Assembly: GCA_029210565.1 (NCBI GenBank)
Contig: JARGFQ010000008.1
Span: 110,531-174,530, forward strand
Source: Bacteroidales bacterium
GTDB lineage: Bacteria > Bacteroidota > Bacteroidia > Bacteroidales > VadinHA17
DNA length: 64,000 nt
Reading direction: 5' to 3'
Position 1 is the first letter of the stretch. Every line of letters begins with the position of its first letter. Shown here one piece after another: positions 1 through 9,737 of the stretch. The position numbers were made by a program, and so were the translations under genes. The notes beneath the pieces were generated by a model that searched no databases, had not been told where the DNA came from, and worked only from the letters and a program-made list of their open reading frames with translations.

Positions 1-1
1 C

Positions 2-1495
2 GTACTTCAGGTCGGTGACGGCATCGCACGCATTTACGGTCTCAGGAATGTCGGCTCCAATGAGCTTATCGAATTCGTGGAGTCGGGCATCAAGGGCATT
101 GTCCTCAACCTCGAGGAAGACAACGTCGGTGCCGTGATCCTGGGAGCCTCCGAGAAGATAAAGGAGGGTGACATAGCACGCCGCACAGGAAGGATATCAT
201 CAATAATGGTCGGTGAAGGACTGCTTGGCAGGGTTATCACCACCACCGGCACCCCCATCGACGGCCGGGGCCCGATCACCGGAGAGCTTTACGAGATGCC
301 TTTCGAGAGGAAGGCTCCGGGTGTTATCTTCAGGCAACCGGTGAAACAGCCGGTGCAGACGGGACTCAAGGCTATCGATGCCATGGTACCCATCGGCAGG
401 GGACAGCGCGAACTGATCATCGGCGACCGTCAGACCGGCAAGACAGCCATTGCCATTGACACAATCATCAATCAGAAGAGAGAATATGAGAAGGGGAAAC
501 CTGTCTATTGCATCTATGTTGCTGTAGGTCAGAAGGGCTCGACGGTGGCAAACATAGCAGCCACACTTGAGAACTACGGCGCCATGGACTACACGGTCAT
601 CGTATGTGCCACCGCCGCCGACTCTGCCGCCGCACAGTTCTATGCTCCTTTTGCCGGCGCCGCCATCGGAGAGTTCTTCCGTGACACCGGCCACGATGCC
701 CTGATCATCTATGACGACCTGTCGAAACAGGCAGTGTCATACCGCGAGGTGTCACTCCTGCTCCGCCGGCCCCCCGGCCGCGAAGCATATCCGGGCGACG
801 TCTTCTATCTCCACTCGAGGCTGCTCGAGAGAGCTGCCAAGATCATCGAATCTGACGAGGTGGCACAGCGCATGAATGACGTTCCCGATTCAATAAAAGA
901 TATGATCAAGGGGGGAGGGTCACTGACAGCACTGCCCATCATCGAGACACAGGCAGGAGACGTGTCAGCATACATCCCCACCAACGTGATCTCCATCACT
1001 GACGGACAGATATTTCTTGAGACCAGCCTCTTCAATGCCGGTATCAGGCCCGCCATCAACGTGGGTATCTCCGTATCCAGGGTAGGGGGCAACGCCCAGA
1101 TAAAATCGATGAAGAAAATCGCAGGCACCCTGAAGGTCGATCAGGCACAGTACCGCGAGCTGGAGGCTTTTTCCAAGTTCGGCTCCGACCTTGACCCTTC
1201 CACCCTGGCAGTACTCAACAAGGGTGCCAGGAACGTCGAGATACTGAAACAGAACCAGTTTGCTCCCATGAAGGTGGAAGAACAGGTGGCGATAATCTAT
1301 TGCGGCACAAAGGGGCTGCTTAAAGATATCCCGGTGCACAAGGTAAAGCTCTTCGAAAACGACTATCTCACCTTCATGCGCGACCATCACAGCGATGCGC
1401 TTGAGACCATCGCCAAAGGCATTATCAATGACGAGGTAACAGGGGTGCTTGAAAAAGCTGCTGCGGATGTTGCACTGCGATACTCCCAGCGTTAA
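2..1495 (+). CDS. atpA: F1Fo ATP synthase subunit alpha, 5'-truncated by window edge
   Basis: This is the alpha subunit of the F1 sector of ATP synthase, the non-catalytic nucleotide-binding partner of beta on the cytoplasmic face of the membrane. The frame is open from base 2 with [14 protein letters not shown], which is family N-terminal sequence, so only about 30 residues lie outside the window. Visible motifs are the P-loop GDRQTGKT (about 421-444), the stretch around [20 protein letters not shown], and the C-terminal helical domain ending in ALRYSQR. It is followed by atpG after 20 nt and heads the visible part of the operon atpA-atpG-(polyprenyl synthase)-atpD-atpC. An ATG at 77 is internal and is not the start. 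Identity is certain. Confidence 0.97.
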   Translation, partial: VLQVGDGIARIYGLRNVGSNELIEFVESGIKGIVLNLEEDNVGAVILGASEKIKEGDIARRTGRISSIMVGEGLLGRVITTTGTPIDGRGPITGELYEMPFERKAPGVIFRQPVKQPVQTGLKAIDAMVPIGRGQRELIIGDRQTGKTAIAIDTIINQKREYEKGKPVYCIYVAVGQKGSTVANIAATLENYGAMDYTVIVCATAADSAAAQFYAPFAGAAIGEFFRDTGHDALIIYDDLSKQAVSYREVSLLLRRPPGREAYPGDVFYLHSRLLERAAKIIESDEVAQRMNDVPDSIKDMIKGGGSLTALPIIETQAGDVSAYIPTNVISITDGQIFLETSLFNAGIRPAINVGISVSRVGGNAQIKSMKKIAGTLKVDQAQYRELEAFSKFGSDLDPSTLAVLNKGARNVEILKQNQFAPMKVEEQVAIIYCGTKGLLKDIPVHKVKLFENDYLTFMRDHHSDALETIAKGIINDEVTGVLEKAAADVALRYSQR

Positions 1496-1515
1496 TCTGA
1501 AACGGTAAGTAAACA

Positions 1516-2403
1516 ATGGCTAACCTCAAAGCAATAAGGGTCAGACTCAGCTCGGTCAAATCGACGCGCCAGATCACTTCAGCGATGAAGATGGTTGCGG
1601 CATCCAAGCTGCGCAGGTCACAGGATGCGATCGTACAGCTGAGGCCATTCGCTGCCAAGCTGGAGGAGATACTGACAGGACTGAACAATGCCCTGCGTGA
1701 TGCCGAAACCGAGAACATCTATGCCGCCAGGAAGCAGACCTCCGGCAAGGTGCTGATAGTAGTAGTCACCTCCAACAAGGGACTCTGCGGCGCCTTCAAT
1801 GCCAATGTCATCAGGGAGGCAAGACGCATCATGGCTGAGAAATACCCGGAACAGGCGAAGAGAGGAGACCTCTGGTTCATCACCGTTGGTAAAAAGGGAA
1901 ATGACCTGCTCAAAAGACTGAAGTGCAACATTCTTGAAGAGCACAGTGATCTGTGGTCAGACCTCACCTATGAAAAGACAGCCATCATGGCAGACAGACT
2001 TATCACGCTATACCTTTCAAAAGAGTATGACACTATAGAGATAGTCTATAACCAGTTTAAGAATGCGGCCGTCCAGAAGCTTACCGCGGAGCAGTTCCTG
2101 CCGGTTACCGTAGCGGAGAAGGACACTGATGATAATGGATCAGCTGACTATATCTACGAGCCTGACCAGGTAAGCATTGTGAGGGAGCTGATACCCAAGA
2201 GTCTGCGGATACAGTTTTACAAGGCACTGCTCGACTCATTTGCCGCTGAGCACGGTGCACGAATGACTGCTATGCACCAGGCTACTGACAACGCCACGGA
2301 GCTTATCAGGGATCTCACACTGCAGTATAACAAGGCTCGCCAGGCTGCCATCACAAACCAGTTGCTTGAGGTGGTAAGTGGCGCGGAAGCACTTAACGGA
2401 TAA
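1516..2403 (+). CDS. atpG: F1Fo ATP synthase subunit gamma
   Basis: This is the central rotor stalk subunit of F1, which couples proton-driven c-ring rotation to catalysis in the alpha3beta3 head. The protein has 295 residues, normal for the family. It opens with the signature N-terminal helix (residues 1-45, with KSTRQITSAMKMVAASKLRR) and closes with the paired C-terminal helix (about 245-290, RMTAMHQATDNATELI). The segment NKGLCGAFN, near residue 90, is the conserved core. The start ATG follows the atpA stop by 20 nt. The next gene begins 11 nt after the stop, so all are in one transcription unit. Confidence 0.97.
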   Translation: MANLKAIRVRLSSVKSTRQITSAMKMVAASKLRRSQDAIVQLRPFAAKLEEILTGLNNALRDAETENIYAARKQTSGKVLIVVVTSNKGLCGAFNANVIREARRIMAEKYPEQAKRGDLWFITVGKKGNDLLKRLKCNILEEHSDLWSDLTYEKTAIMADRLITLYLSKEYDTIEIVYNQFKNAAVQKLTAEQFLPVTVAEKDTDDNGSADYIYEPDQVSIVRELIPKSLRIQFYKALLDSFAAEHGARMTAMHQATDNATELIRDLTLQYNKARQAAITNQLLEVVSGAEALNG

Positions 2404-2414
2404 AGGAGAGATAA

Positions 2415-3389
2415 ATGTTCACCGGCGACTACCTGAGAGAACTGACAGACAAGGCTATTACCGGCCTGGGGTCTTCATCGGAAGCCGACAGGCTCTTCGT
2501 GCCGGTGCGGTATATACTGTCAATAGGTGGCAAGAGGCTCAGGCCGGTGATGTGTCTCATGGCATGCAATCTCTTCAGCGACAAGATTGATAATGCCGTG
2601 ATGCCGGCAGCAGGTATTGAGGTGTTTCATAACTTTACCCTTGTCCATGACGACATCTTGGACAGAGCCGATATCAGAAGAGGCTCACCCACCGTTCATG
2701 CAAGATGGGGTGCTGACCAGGCTATACTCTCAGGGGACGTGATGGCTTTCCTGGCTACCGAGTGCATAGGCCATGCACCCGAGAAGGTGCTGCCGCAGAC
2801 ACTGAAGAGCTTTAACCGCACCGCGATTGAGGTGTGCATCGGTCAGCAGCTTGACATGGACTATGAGAAAAAGGGAGTCGTCACCACTGAAGAGTACCTG
2901 CGCATGATAGAGCTCAAAACAGCTGTGCTGGTGGCAGCATCGCTGAAGATTGGAGCCATCATCGGCGAGGCTTCCGAAAAAGACCAGGATCTCCTTTATG
3001 AGTTCGGCCGATCCCTGGGAATGGCTTTCCAGATACAGGATGACGTTCTCGACACTTATGGTGATACAAAAAAGTTCGGAAAGAAAACCGGCAATGATAT
3101 CGTCTCAAACAAAAAGACATATCTGCTGGTGCGGGCACTGGAGACGGCAGGAGGAGAGAAGCTGCGTGAGCTGAGAAAGCTGATCGAAACCAACGACGGC
3201 AACGCGGAAGAGAAGATAACAACCGTCAGGACTATCTATGATGAGCTGGAGATAAGGCTGGAGGCAGAGAACCTGGCCTATGACTATTTCAACAGGGCTT
3301 TCAGGGCACTGGACCAGGTGTCGGTGAAGGACGAACGTAAGAATGAACTTAAAGAGCTGGCGGTGAACCTCATCGGCAGGGTCAAATGA
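2415..3389 (+). CDS. trans-polyprenyl diphosphate synthase (IspB/HepS-type)
   Basis: This enzyme condenses isopentenyl diphosphate onto allylic diphosphates to make the long prenyl tail of menaquinone. The 324-residue length is typical. Both aspartate-rich motifs are present: DDILD at residues 79-83 and DDVLD at 209-213. The conserved GGKRLRP is at 38-44 and the Lys-rich KKFGKKTGND follows the second motif. The ATG at 2415 is preceded by GGAGAG. The gene sits between atpG and atpD, 11 nt after one and 69 nt before the other. That is unusual for an atp operon and links quinone-tail supply to ATP synthase expression. Chain length cannot be told from sequence alone; a quinone-tail role is inferred. 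Confidence 0.9.
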   Translation: MFTGDYLRELTDKAITGLGSSSEADRLFVPVRYILSIGGKRLRPVMCLMACNLFSDKIDNAVMPAAGIEVFHNFTLVHDDILDRADIRRGSPTVHARWGADQAILSGDVMAFLATECIGHAPEKVLPQTLKSFNRTAIEVCIGQQLDMDYEKKGVVTTEEYLRMIELKTAVLVAASLKIGAIIGEASEKDQDLLYEFGRSLGMAFQIQDDVLDTYGDTKKFGKKTGNDIVSNKKTYLLVRALETAGGEKLRELRKLIETNDGNAEEKITTVRTIYDELEIRLEAENLAYDYFNRAFRALDQVSVKDERKNELKELAVNLIGRVK

Positions 3390-3448
3390 AAGTGTGCCGT
3401 GAAGGCGGCGAGCGTAGTAAGAATAGAGTAATGTAGAATATATTTTAA

Positions 3449-4966
<1,518 letters not shown>

Positions 4967-4984
4967 TGACAAACAGACAGGGAA

Positions 4985-5236
4985 GTGAAGATCGAGATTA
5001 TAACACCCGGCAGCAGGGTATATTCAGGAGATATTCAGTCGGTGACGGTGCCCGGCAGAAAGGGATCGTTCCAGGTGCTTAAGGACCATGCGCCTATCAT
5101 CTCCACCCTTGACGCAGGTACCGTGACCCTGGCCGACGAACAGGGGACCGTCAAGCACTTTGAGATCACCGGCGGCCTCATTGAGGTGAAAAGGAACAGG
5201 ATCATCCTCCTCGCCGATGCCGTCAGGCAAAGCTGA
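4985..5236 (+). CDS. atpC: F1Fo ATP synthase subunit epsilon (short form, GTG start)
   Basis: This is the rotor-associated epsilon subunit. The 83-residue protein covers only the N-terminal beta-sandwich (IEIITPGSRVYSGDIQSVTV ... ILLADAVRQS). It lacks the C-terminal helical hairpin that inhibits the enterobacterial enzyme; a short form like this is usual in Bacteroidota. The start is a GTG at 4985 after CAGGGAA, because no ATG exists before the conserved region. It lies 18 nt after atpD and ends 5 nt before the decarboxylase gene, which may therefore be co-transcribed. Confidence 0.93.
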   Translation: MKIEIITPGSRVYSGDIQSVTVPGRKGSFQVLKDHAPIISTLDAGTVTLADEQGTVKHFEITGGLIEVKRNRIILLADAVRQS

Positions 5237-5241
5237 GGCTG

Positions 5242-6684
5242 ATGGACAGTGATGAGTTCCGCAGGTACGGCCATCAGATTGTTGAATGGATTGCCCGTTA
5301 CTACGAGACGGTAGAACAGTATCCGGTAAAATCAGGTGTGCCCCCCGGCGCTGTCAAAGCCTCCCTCCCGGAGATACCTCCCTCCGGAAGTGAGTCGTTT
5401 GACCTCTTCCTGAAGGATTTTGACGAGATTATCATGCCGGGCATAACACACTGGCAGAGTCCCAATTTCTTTGCCTACTTCCCCGCCAACAGCAGTCCGC
5501 CCTCCGTACTGGCAGAGATGCTCACCGCCGCCCTTGGTGCACAGTGTATGATATGGGAGACCTCACCGGCAGCTGCGGAGCTGGAGGAGAGGATGATGGA
5601 GTGGCTTCGCCTGATGACGGGTCTGCCTGAACAGTTCGAGGGAGTGATACATGACAGTGCCTCATCGGCCACGCTGGCAGCACTGATAACGGCACGCGAA
5701 AGGGTGACGGGCTACAGTTCGAACCGTGAGGGGATGTCATCTTCGGGTCGACTGCGCGTTTATGCCTCCACACAGGCACACTCTTCGGTGGAGAAGGGAG
5801 CGGGAGTGGCAGGCTTCGGACGTGAAAATCTCGTGAGGATTCCCGTCAGGAGCGACTACTCCATGGACCCCGATGCCCTCAGGAAGGTAATAGACAGGGA
5901 TATCAGGGAGGGATACATACCGTGCTGTGTTGTGGCGGCCATGGGAACGACAGGCTCCACGGCCATTGATCCGCTGCGTGCCGTGGGTGAGATATGCCGT
6001 GAGAAGAGTATCTGGCTTCACGTTGACGCTGCCCTGGGAGGCACCGCCCTGCTGCTGCCTGAGATGCGATGGATGGCTGACGGCATGGAGTATGTCGACT
6101 CCTTCGTCTTCAACCCGCACAAATGGATGTTCACCAACTTCGACTGCTCTGCATACTTTGTCCGCGATGCCGCAGCTCTGATACGCACCTTCGAGATTCT
6201 CCCGGAATACCTGAAGACACGAACAAGGGGAGCGGTGAACGACTACCGCGACTGGGGAATACCGCTGGGAAGACGCTTCCGGGCCCTGAAGCTGTGGGCA
6301 GTGATACGCACCTACGGGGTTGAGAAGCTGCAGTCGATGATCAGGGAGCACATCCGCCTGGCGAAGATGCTCTCCGGTCTCATAGAGGCAGCGGAGAACT
6401 TCAGGATCATGGCACCGATACCGCTGAACACTGTCTGTTTCAGGTATGAACCTGCCGGGATGGACCCGGAGAGGGCCGACAGGCTCAATGAGAAGCTCAA
6501 TCATGCACTCAATGACAGTGGCAGGATATACCTTACCCATACGACCCTTGACGGCAGATATGTGCTTCGTATGGTGACAGCCCAGACTGTCGTGACGGAG
6601 AAGCATGTGACAGAGGCCTGGGAGCTGATAAAAGAGATGGCCTCAGCGCTCTCTGCCCAGGACGGTGCCATAGATATTCACTGA
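5242..6684 (+). CDS. PLP-dependent aromatic-L-amino-acid decarboxylase (group II)
   Basis: This is a group II pyridoxal-phosphate decarboxylase of the DOPA/tryptophan/tyrosine decarboxylase type, cytoplasmic, about 480 residues. The Schiff-base lysine is K294 in FNPHKW. Family signatures include HWQSPNFFAYFP (about 70-82), IHDSASSATL, YASTQAHSSVEK, the aspartate of HVDAALGG that contacts the PLP ring, and a normal C-terminal domain. The start ATG lies 5 nt after atpC, which suggests read-through from the atp operon. Its last 42 nt overlap the converging gene on the other strand. The natural substrate (Trp, Phe, Tyr or DOPA) cannot be read from the sequence. Confidence 0.9.
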   Translation: MDSDEFRRYGHQIVEWIARYYETVEQYPVKSGVPPGAVKASLPEIPPSGSESFDLFLKDFDEIIMPGITHWQSPNFFAYFPANSSPPSVLAEMLTAALGAQCMIWETSPAAAELEERMMEWLRLMTGLPEQFEGVIHDSASSATLAALITARERVTGYSSNREGMSSSGRLRVYASTQAHSSVEKGAGVAGFGRENLVRIPVRSDYSMDPDALRKVIDRDIREGYIPCCVVAAMGTTGSTAIDPLRAVGEICREKSIWLHVDAALGGTALLLPEMRWMADGMEYVDSFVFNPHKWMFTNFDCSAYFVRDAAALIRTFEILPEYLKTRTRGAVNDYRDWGIPLGRRFRALKLWAVIRTYGVEKLQSMIREHIRLAKMLSGLIEAAENFRIMAPIPLNTVCFRYEPAGMDPERADRLNEKLNHALNDSGRIYLTHTTLDGRYVLRMVTAQTVVTEKHVTEAWELIKEMASALSAQDGAIDIH

Positions 6685-9630
6685 GACAGTGCCGTTGATG
6701 AAAAAGCGCTCCTGCGAGGGGATATAACCGGCAGTGGCTCCTGCGCTGATCTCAAAGGGAAACCGCAGCACGTAAAAATCGGCAAGGAGCTCCGCCCCGA
6801 AAGAGCCAAAATCAGTTGAGCCCTCATCAAGTCTCCTTGTGCTGTAATTATATATATTCCAACCGGTGGAGCCGTCAAAAAAAGCTGAACCCCTGATCCT
6901 TTTCAGGTAAAGAAGACTGCCGACAGCAAGGTCAGGATAGAGAACAGGCATGGTATAGTCAGCAGAGAGGGAGAACAGCTTTTCGGATACAATCGTTTCA
7001 TTGTATCCCCTCGGATAGGTTAGGGCGTTATTGTATAGCAGCTTGCCGAAAGGCGACTGGTCTTCGTACCCGGCCCTGAGCACCAGGCTGTGGTTCCTGA
7101 AGATGCCGGGGAGATAGAGTGTTCCCCTGGCATATTTTCTGGTGCCATAAAGATCCCTGTCCAGCGGTGCTGAAGTAACCCTGATATCTGCCACCTGTCC
7201 CCACCTGGGGTTGATGTCGCGGTATGCCACCCGGAAGGTGTTTGAAAAGTAAAGCCTGCCGGTTGCGAAGGCAAAGCCCCTGTCATACCCGTGCTGCTCC
7301 CCGATGTAGGTATAGGCATTGCGGTAACTGACATAAAGTGCCGGCATCAGAAGCTGCCGGAACTTGCCGTAGGCAAACCAGAGCTGGTCATAGACGCTGG
7401 CATTGACGGTCAGGTCGCCCCTGATATCAGTTGGATCAGGCCTGGAGACAGTGTCTTTTCTTATTATTCTGTCACCCCCGAATGCTATGTCAGCCTCCAT
7501 CACGGGGTGCCACCCGCTCCATTTGATGCCTGTATGAAGACGGTGAATTCCATCACTGTATTCATATCCCACGGTGGTTATCAGGGTGCTCAGGTGGTTC
7601 TGTGACATGAGTGTAACTCCAGGCCTGATGCTCGTGGGATCTGCCCTGATAAGGTCAATGTCGCCGTAAAAGGGAAACCAGCTGTGGAAGTTAAAGAGAT
7701 GGGCAAGCTTACTGTATGGCTCTGAAGCAGGTATTGAAAGCTCAGTACCCTCCGTTGTGTCATCATGAGCCGCCGGATCCGCAGCGGGGATGACGCCGTT
7801 CTGTTTGCCTGCATCATCTCCGGCAGAGGCCTCCTCTTCAGCGGTGAAACCACGGCCGGACCATCCGGGTTCTCCCGCATCGGCTGACGGAGAAGGCGCC
7901 GGATCCGGAAGTACACCGTGCATACTTCCCGACGGTTTTCCGGTATCGGCAGAGCTCTTCTCCGAGGCAATTACAAAGCCGTCGGTAGTGTAATCCGAAA
8001 AGAGTATCTCTCCATCGGATATTGAAAATCCTGATATCCCGTAGCGTGACCTTGTGACCCGGGTGACGAGGGTATCATCGGTGATGCGGTATATGTTGTC
8101 AGAGCCGTCACCCTGGGCCAGGAAAAAGAGGGTGTCATTGTAAATCTCCGCCTGGATGATATCAGTATGACTCTCTGCCATGTTCACCTTCCATCGCTTG
8201 CCTGTCGGCCGGTAGGTCCTGATACCCTCACCCCTGTCGCTGAGAGTCACCACCGTCACGGCACTGCCGTCGGAAGACCATGCCGGCCGCTGCAGGAAGA
8301 GTTTTTCCGGCGGCACCAGGTCCATGAGCACCTCACCCGTGAAGGCATCGAGGAAGACCAGGGAACATCGCAGCTCAGGGGTGGTTGAGACCGCCACAAT
8401 GGTTCTGCCGTCGGGCGAGAGATCGGGGGCACTGTAACGCGAGCGCCGGGTGAGCTGCTCCATCCCTCCGCCATCCAGGCTCATCTTCTTGATGACAGAG
8501 TAATCGCGGTTGTCCCACCGGATGTCGCGGTGCAGTTCTGACCATACTATAGTACTGTCATTACACGAGAAAATATAGGGATAAATATAACCGGTGGTGG
8601 TCAGGACATGCTCTTTACCACCACTTTCATCGGTGATCACAAATTTTGTGGGGGCGGACAAGGAGCTCTTCAGTGAGATAATGGTGCCGTCACCTGTGCG
8701 GTGGGGCAGATAGTGGTTCACGTGGTCTCTTCGGGCCGGGAGGTTCAGCGCAGGATAACCGGCGTACTCGTGATGGCTCTCTGACTCCCGCCACCGTCTC
8801 TCCAGCGCGGCGAAGGCAGAATTATACAGTCTCTTCTTAGTCAGGCCGGTCTCCTGCCTCAGGACCCTGTTGACGGGATTGAAGGGATAGCCTGACGACA
8901 CCTTCCTGACGGCGCTGATCCAGGCGCTGCTGTCGGTGTTGCGGAGGTGATTCATCATGAGGTATCCGAAGACATAATGGTCAGGTGTGAAGTGCCTGTA
9001 CGATCCCGCCAGCATCTTGTCATAGCCGTAGATGCCACCGGGGCCGGCCGCCAGCGCCCGGGCCTCCTGTATGAAGGCGTTGCTGCGGCCCCGTCCTGAC
9101 ACTCCTGTGACCGTCTCAGCGTAGACGGCATCGCCTTCAAAGGCCCACATGGGTATCTCCAAGGCACTAAGCCCCACAGCCTGCTCTCCCAGCAGGTACC
9201 GGACTGCCCTGCCCAGTCCTCTTCTGTTTAGTGATGCCAGCTGAAGGACGTGGGCAGTCTCATGCACTGCAAGCTGCCGGGCAGTAGACATCGGCAGGTT
9301 ATCCTGGCCAGGGATAGGATAGAGCTCCATCCTGCGTGGAGCCCAGCTGACATAGCCGTTCGATAGCATGGAGTGGCTGTGTATGATGACCGGAACGGAG
9401 ACGTTGACATCAGGGTAAAGGTGGGAGAGACTGCTGTATGAATCCTCAAGAAGCCGTGCATATTCCGCGGCACCGTCGGCAAAATCCTCGGGAAAGATGA
9501 CGCGGAAATGAGGCGTGCGTATCTGACGCCACCGCAGCGAGGCCGGATCCTGTCCTGTATCATAATACTGCGCCACAGCACCCGTGACAGTCATAGTGCT
9601 GACTAAGAGCAGAATAATGAATTTCCTCAT
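6643..9630 (-). CDS. Secreted gluzincin-like metallopeptidase / beta-propeller / C-terminal barrel-like protein
   Basis: A large exported protein of 995 residues. I start it at the ATG at 9630 because it opens directly into a signal peptide (RKFIILLLVS...GAVAQ); an upstream in-frame ATG at 9657 would add nine unlikely residues. Residues ~35-270 form a peptidase-MA-like domain with HETAH at 123-127 and a candidate third zinc ligand E165 in WAFEGDA, 38 residues later. Residues ~290-560 carry repeated SxDGxxI and WSSDG-like blades typical of TolB/WD40-type propellers. After an acidic linker, the last ~350 residues are rich in alternating aromatic strands (YEDQSPFGKLLYNN, FSADYT-like), resembling an outer-membrane barrel. 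Substrate is unknown. It diverges from the DUF2723 gene and overlaps the decarboxylase gene tail-to-tail. Confidence 0.75.
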   Translation of the reverse strand: MRKFIILLLVSTMTVTGAVAQYYDTGQDPASLRWRQIRTPHFRVIFPEDFADGAAEYARLLEDSYSSLSHLYPDVNVSVPVIIHSHSMLSNGYVSWAPRRMELYPIPGQDNLPMSTARQLAVHETAHVLQLASLNRRGLGRAVRYLLGEQAVGLSALEIPMWAFEGDAVYAETVTGVSGRGRSNAFIQEARALAAGPGGIYGYDKMLAGSYRHFTPDHYVFGYLMMNHLRNTDSSAWISAVRKVSSGYPFNPVNRVLRQETGLTKKRLYNSAFAALERRWRESESHHEYAGYPALNLPARRDHVNHYLPHRTGDGTIISLKSSLSAPTKFVITDESGGKEHVLTTTGYIYPYIFSCNDSTIVWSELHRDIRWDNRDYSVIKKMSLDGGGMEQLTRRSRYSAPDLSPDGRTIVAVSTTPELRCSLVFLDAFTGEVLMDLVPPEKLFLQRPAWSSDGSAVTVVTLSDRGEGIRTYRPTGKRWKVNMAESHTDIIQAEIYNDTLFFLAQGDGSDNIYRITDDTLVTRVTRSRYGISGFSISDGEILFSDYTTDGFVIASEKSSADTGKPSGSMHGVLPDPAPSPSADAGEPGWSGRGFTAEEEASAGDDAGKQNGVIPAADPAAHDDTTEGTELSIPASEPYSKLAHLFNFHSWFPFYGDIDLIRADPTSIRPGVTLMSQNHLSTLITTVGYEYSDGIHRLHTGIKWSGWHPVMEADIAFGGDRIIRKDTVSRPDPTDIRGDLTVNASVYDQLWFAYGKFRQLLMPALYVSYRNAYTYIGEQHGYDRGFAFATGRLYFSNTFRVAYRDINPRWGQVADIRVTSAPLDRDLYGTRKYARGTLYLPGIFRNHSLVLRAGYEDQSPFGKLLYNNALTYPRGYNETIVSEKLFSLSADYTMPVLYPDLAVGSLLYLKRIRGSAFFDGSTGWNIYNYSTRRLDEGSTDFGSFGAELLADFYVLRFPFEISAGATAGYIPSQERFFINGTVSVNIYGTVLGRER

Positions 9631-9695
9631 GCAGGCCGGTTTCTCCAAAAATACCAAAAATGGCTGATATCCACCGCGTCACTCCAAAATCTTAT

Positions 9696-9703
9696 TATTT
9701 TCG
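9696..9703 (+). promoter_or_regulatory. Bacteroidota -7 promoter element (TATTTTCG)
   Basis: TATTTTCG matches the Bacteroidota -7 consensus TAnnTTTG with one mismatch. It lies 35 nt upstream of the preferred ATG of the DUF2723 gene at 9738 and supports that start over the ATG at 9660, which precedes the element. A -33 TTTG at the right spacing is not obvious. Confidence 0.45.
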
Positions 9704-9737
9704 TGCGGGATTTTCACCGAATGGGAAAAAGAGAGTT

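Noticed and set aside
5737..6606. Open frame of 289 codons antisense to the decarboxylase
   Set aside because: The plus strand carries clear PLP-decarboxylase motifs. The antisense translation has no recognisable pattern.
9660..9737. ATG at 9660 as start of the DUF2723 gene
   Set aside because: It is upstream of the -7 element and adds 26 residues before a membrane helix that starts naturally at 9738.
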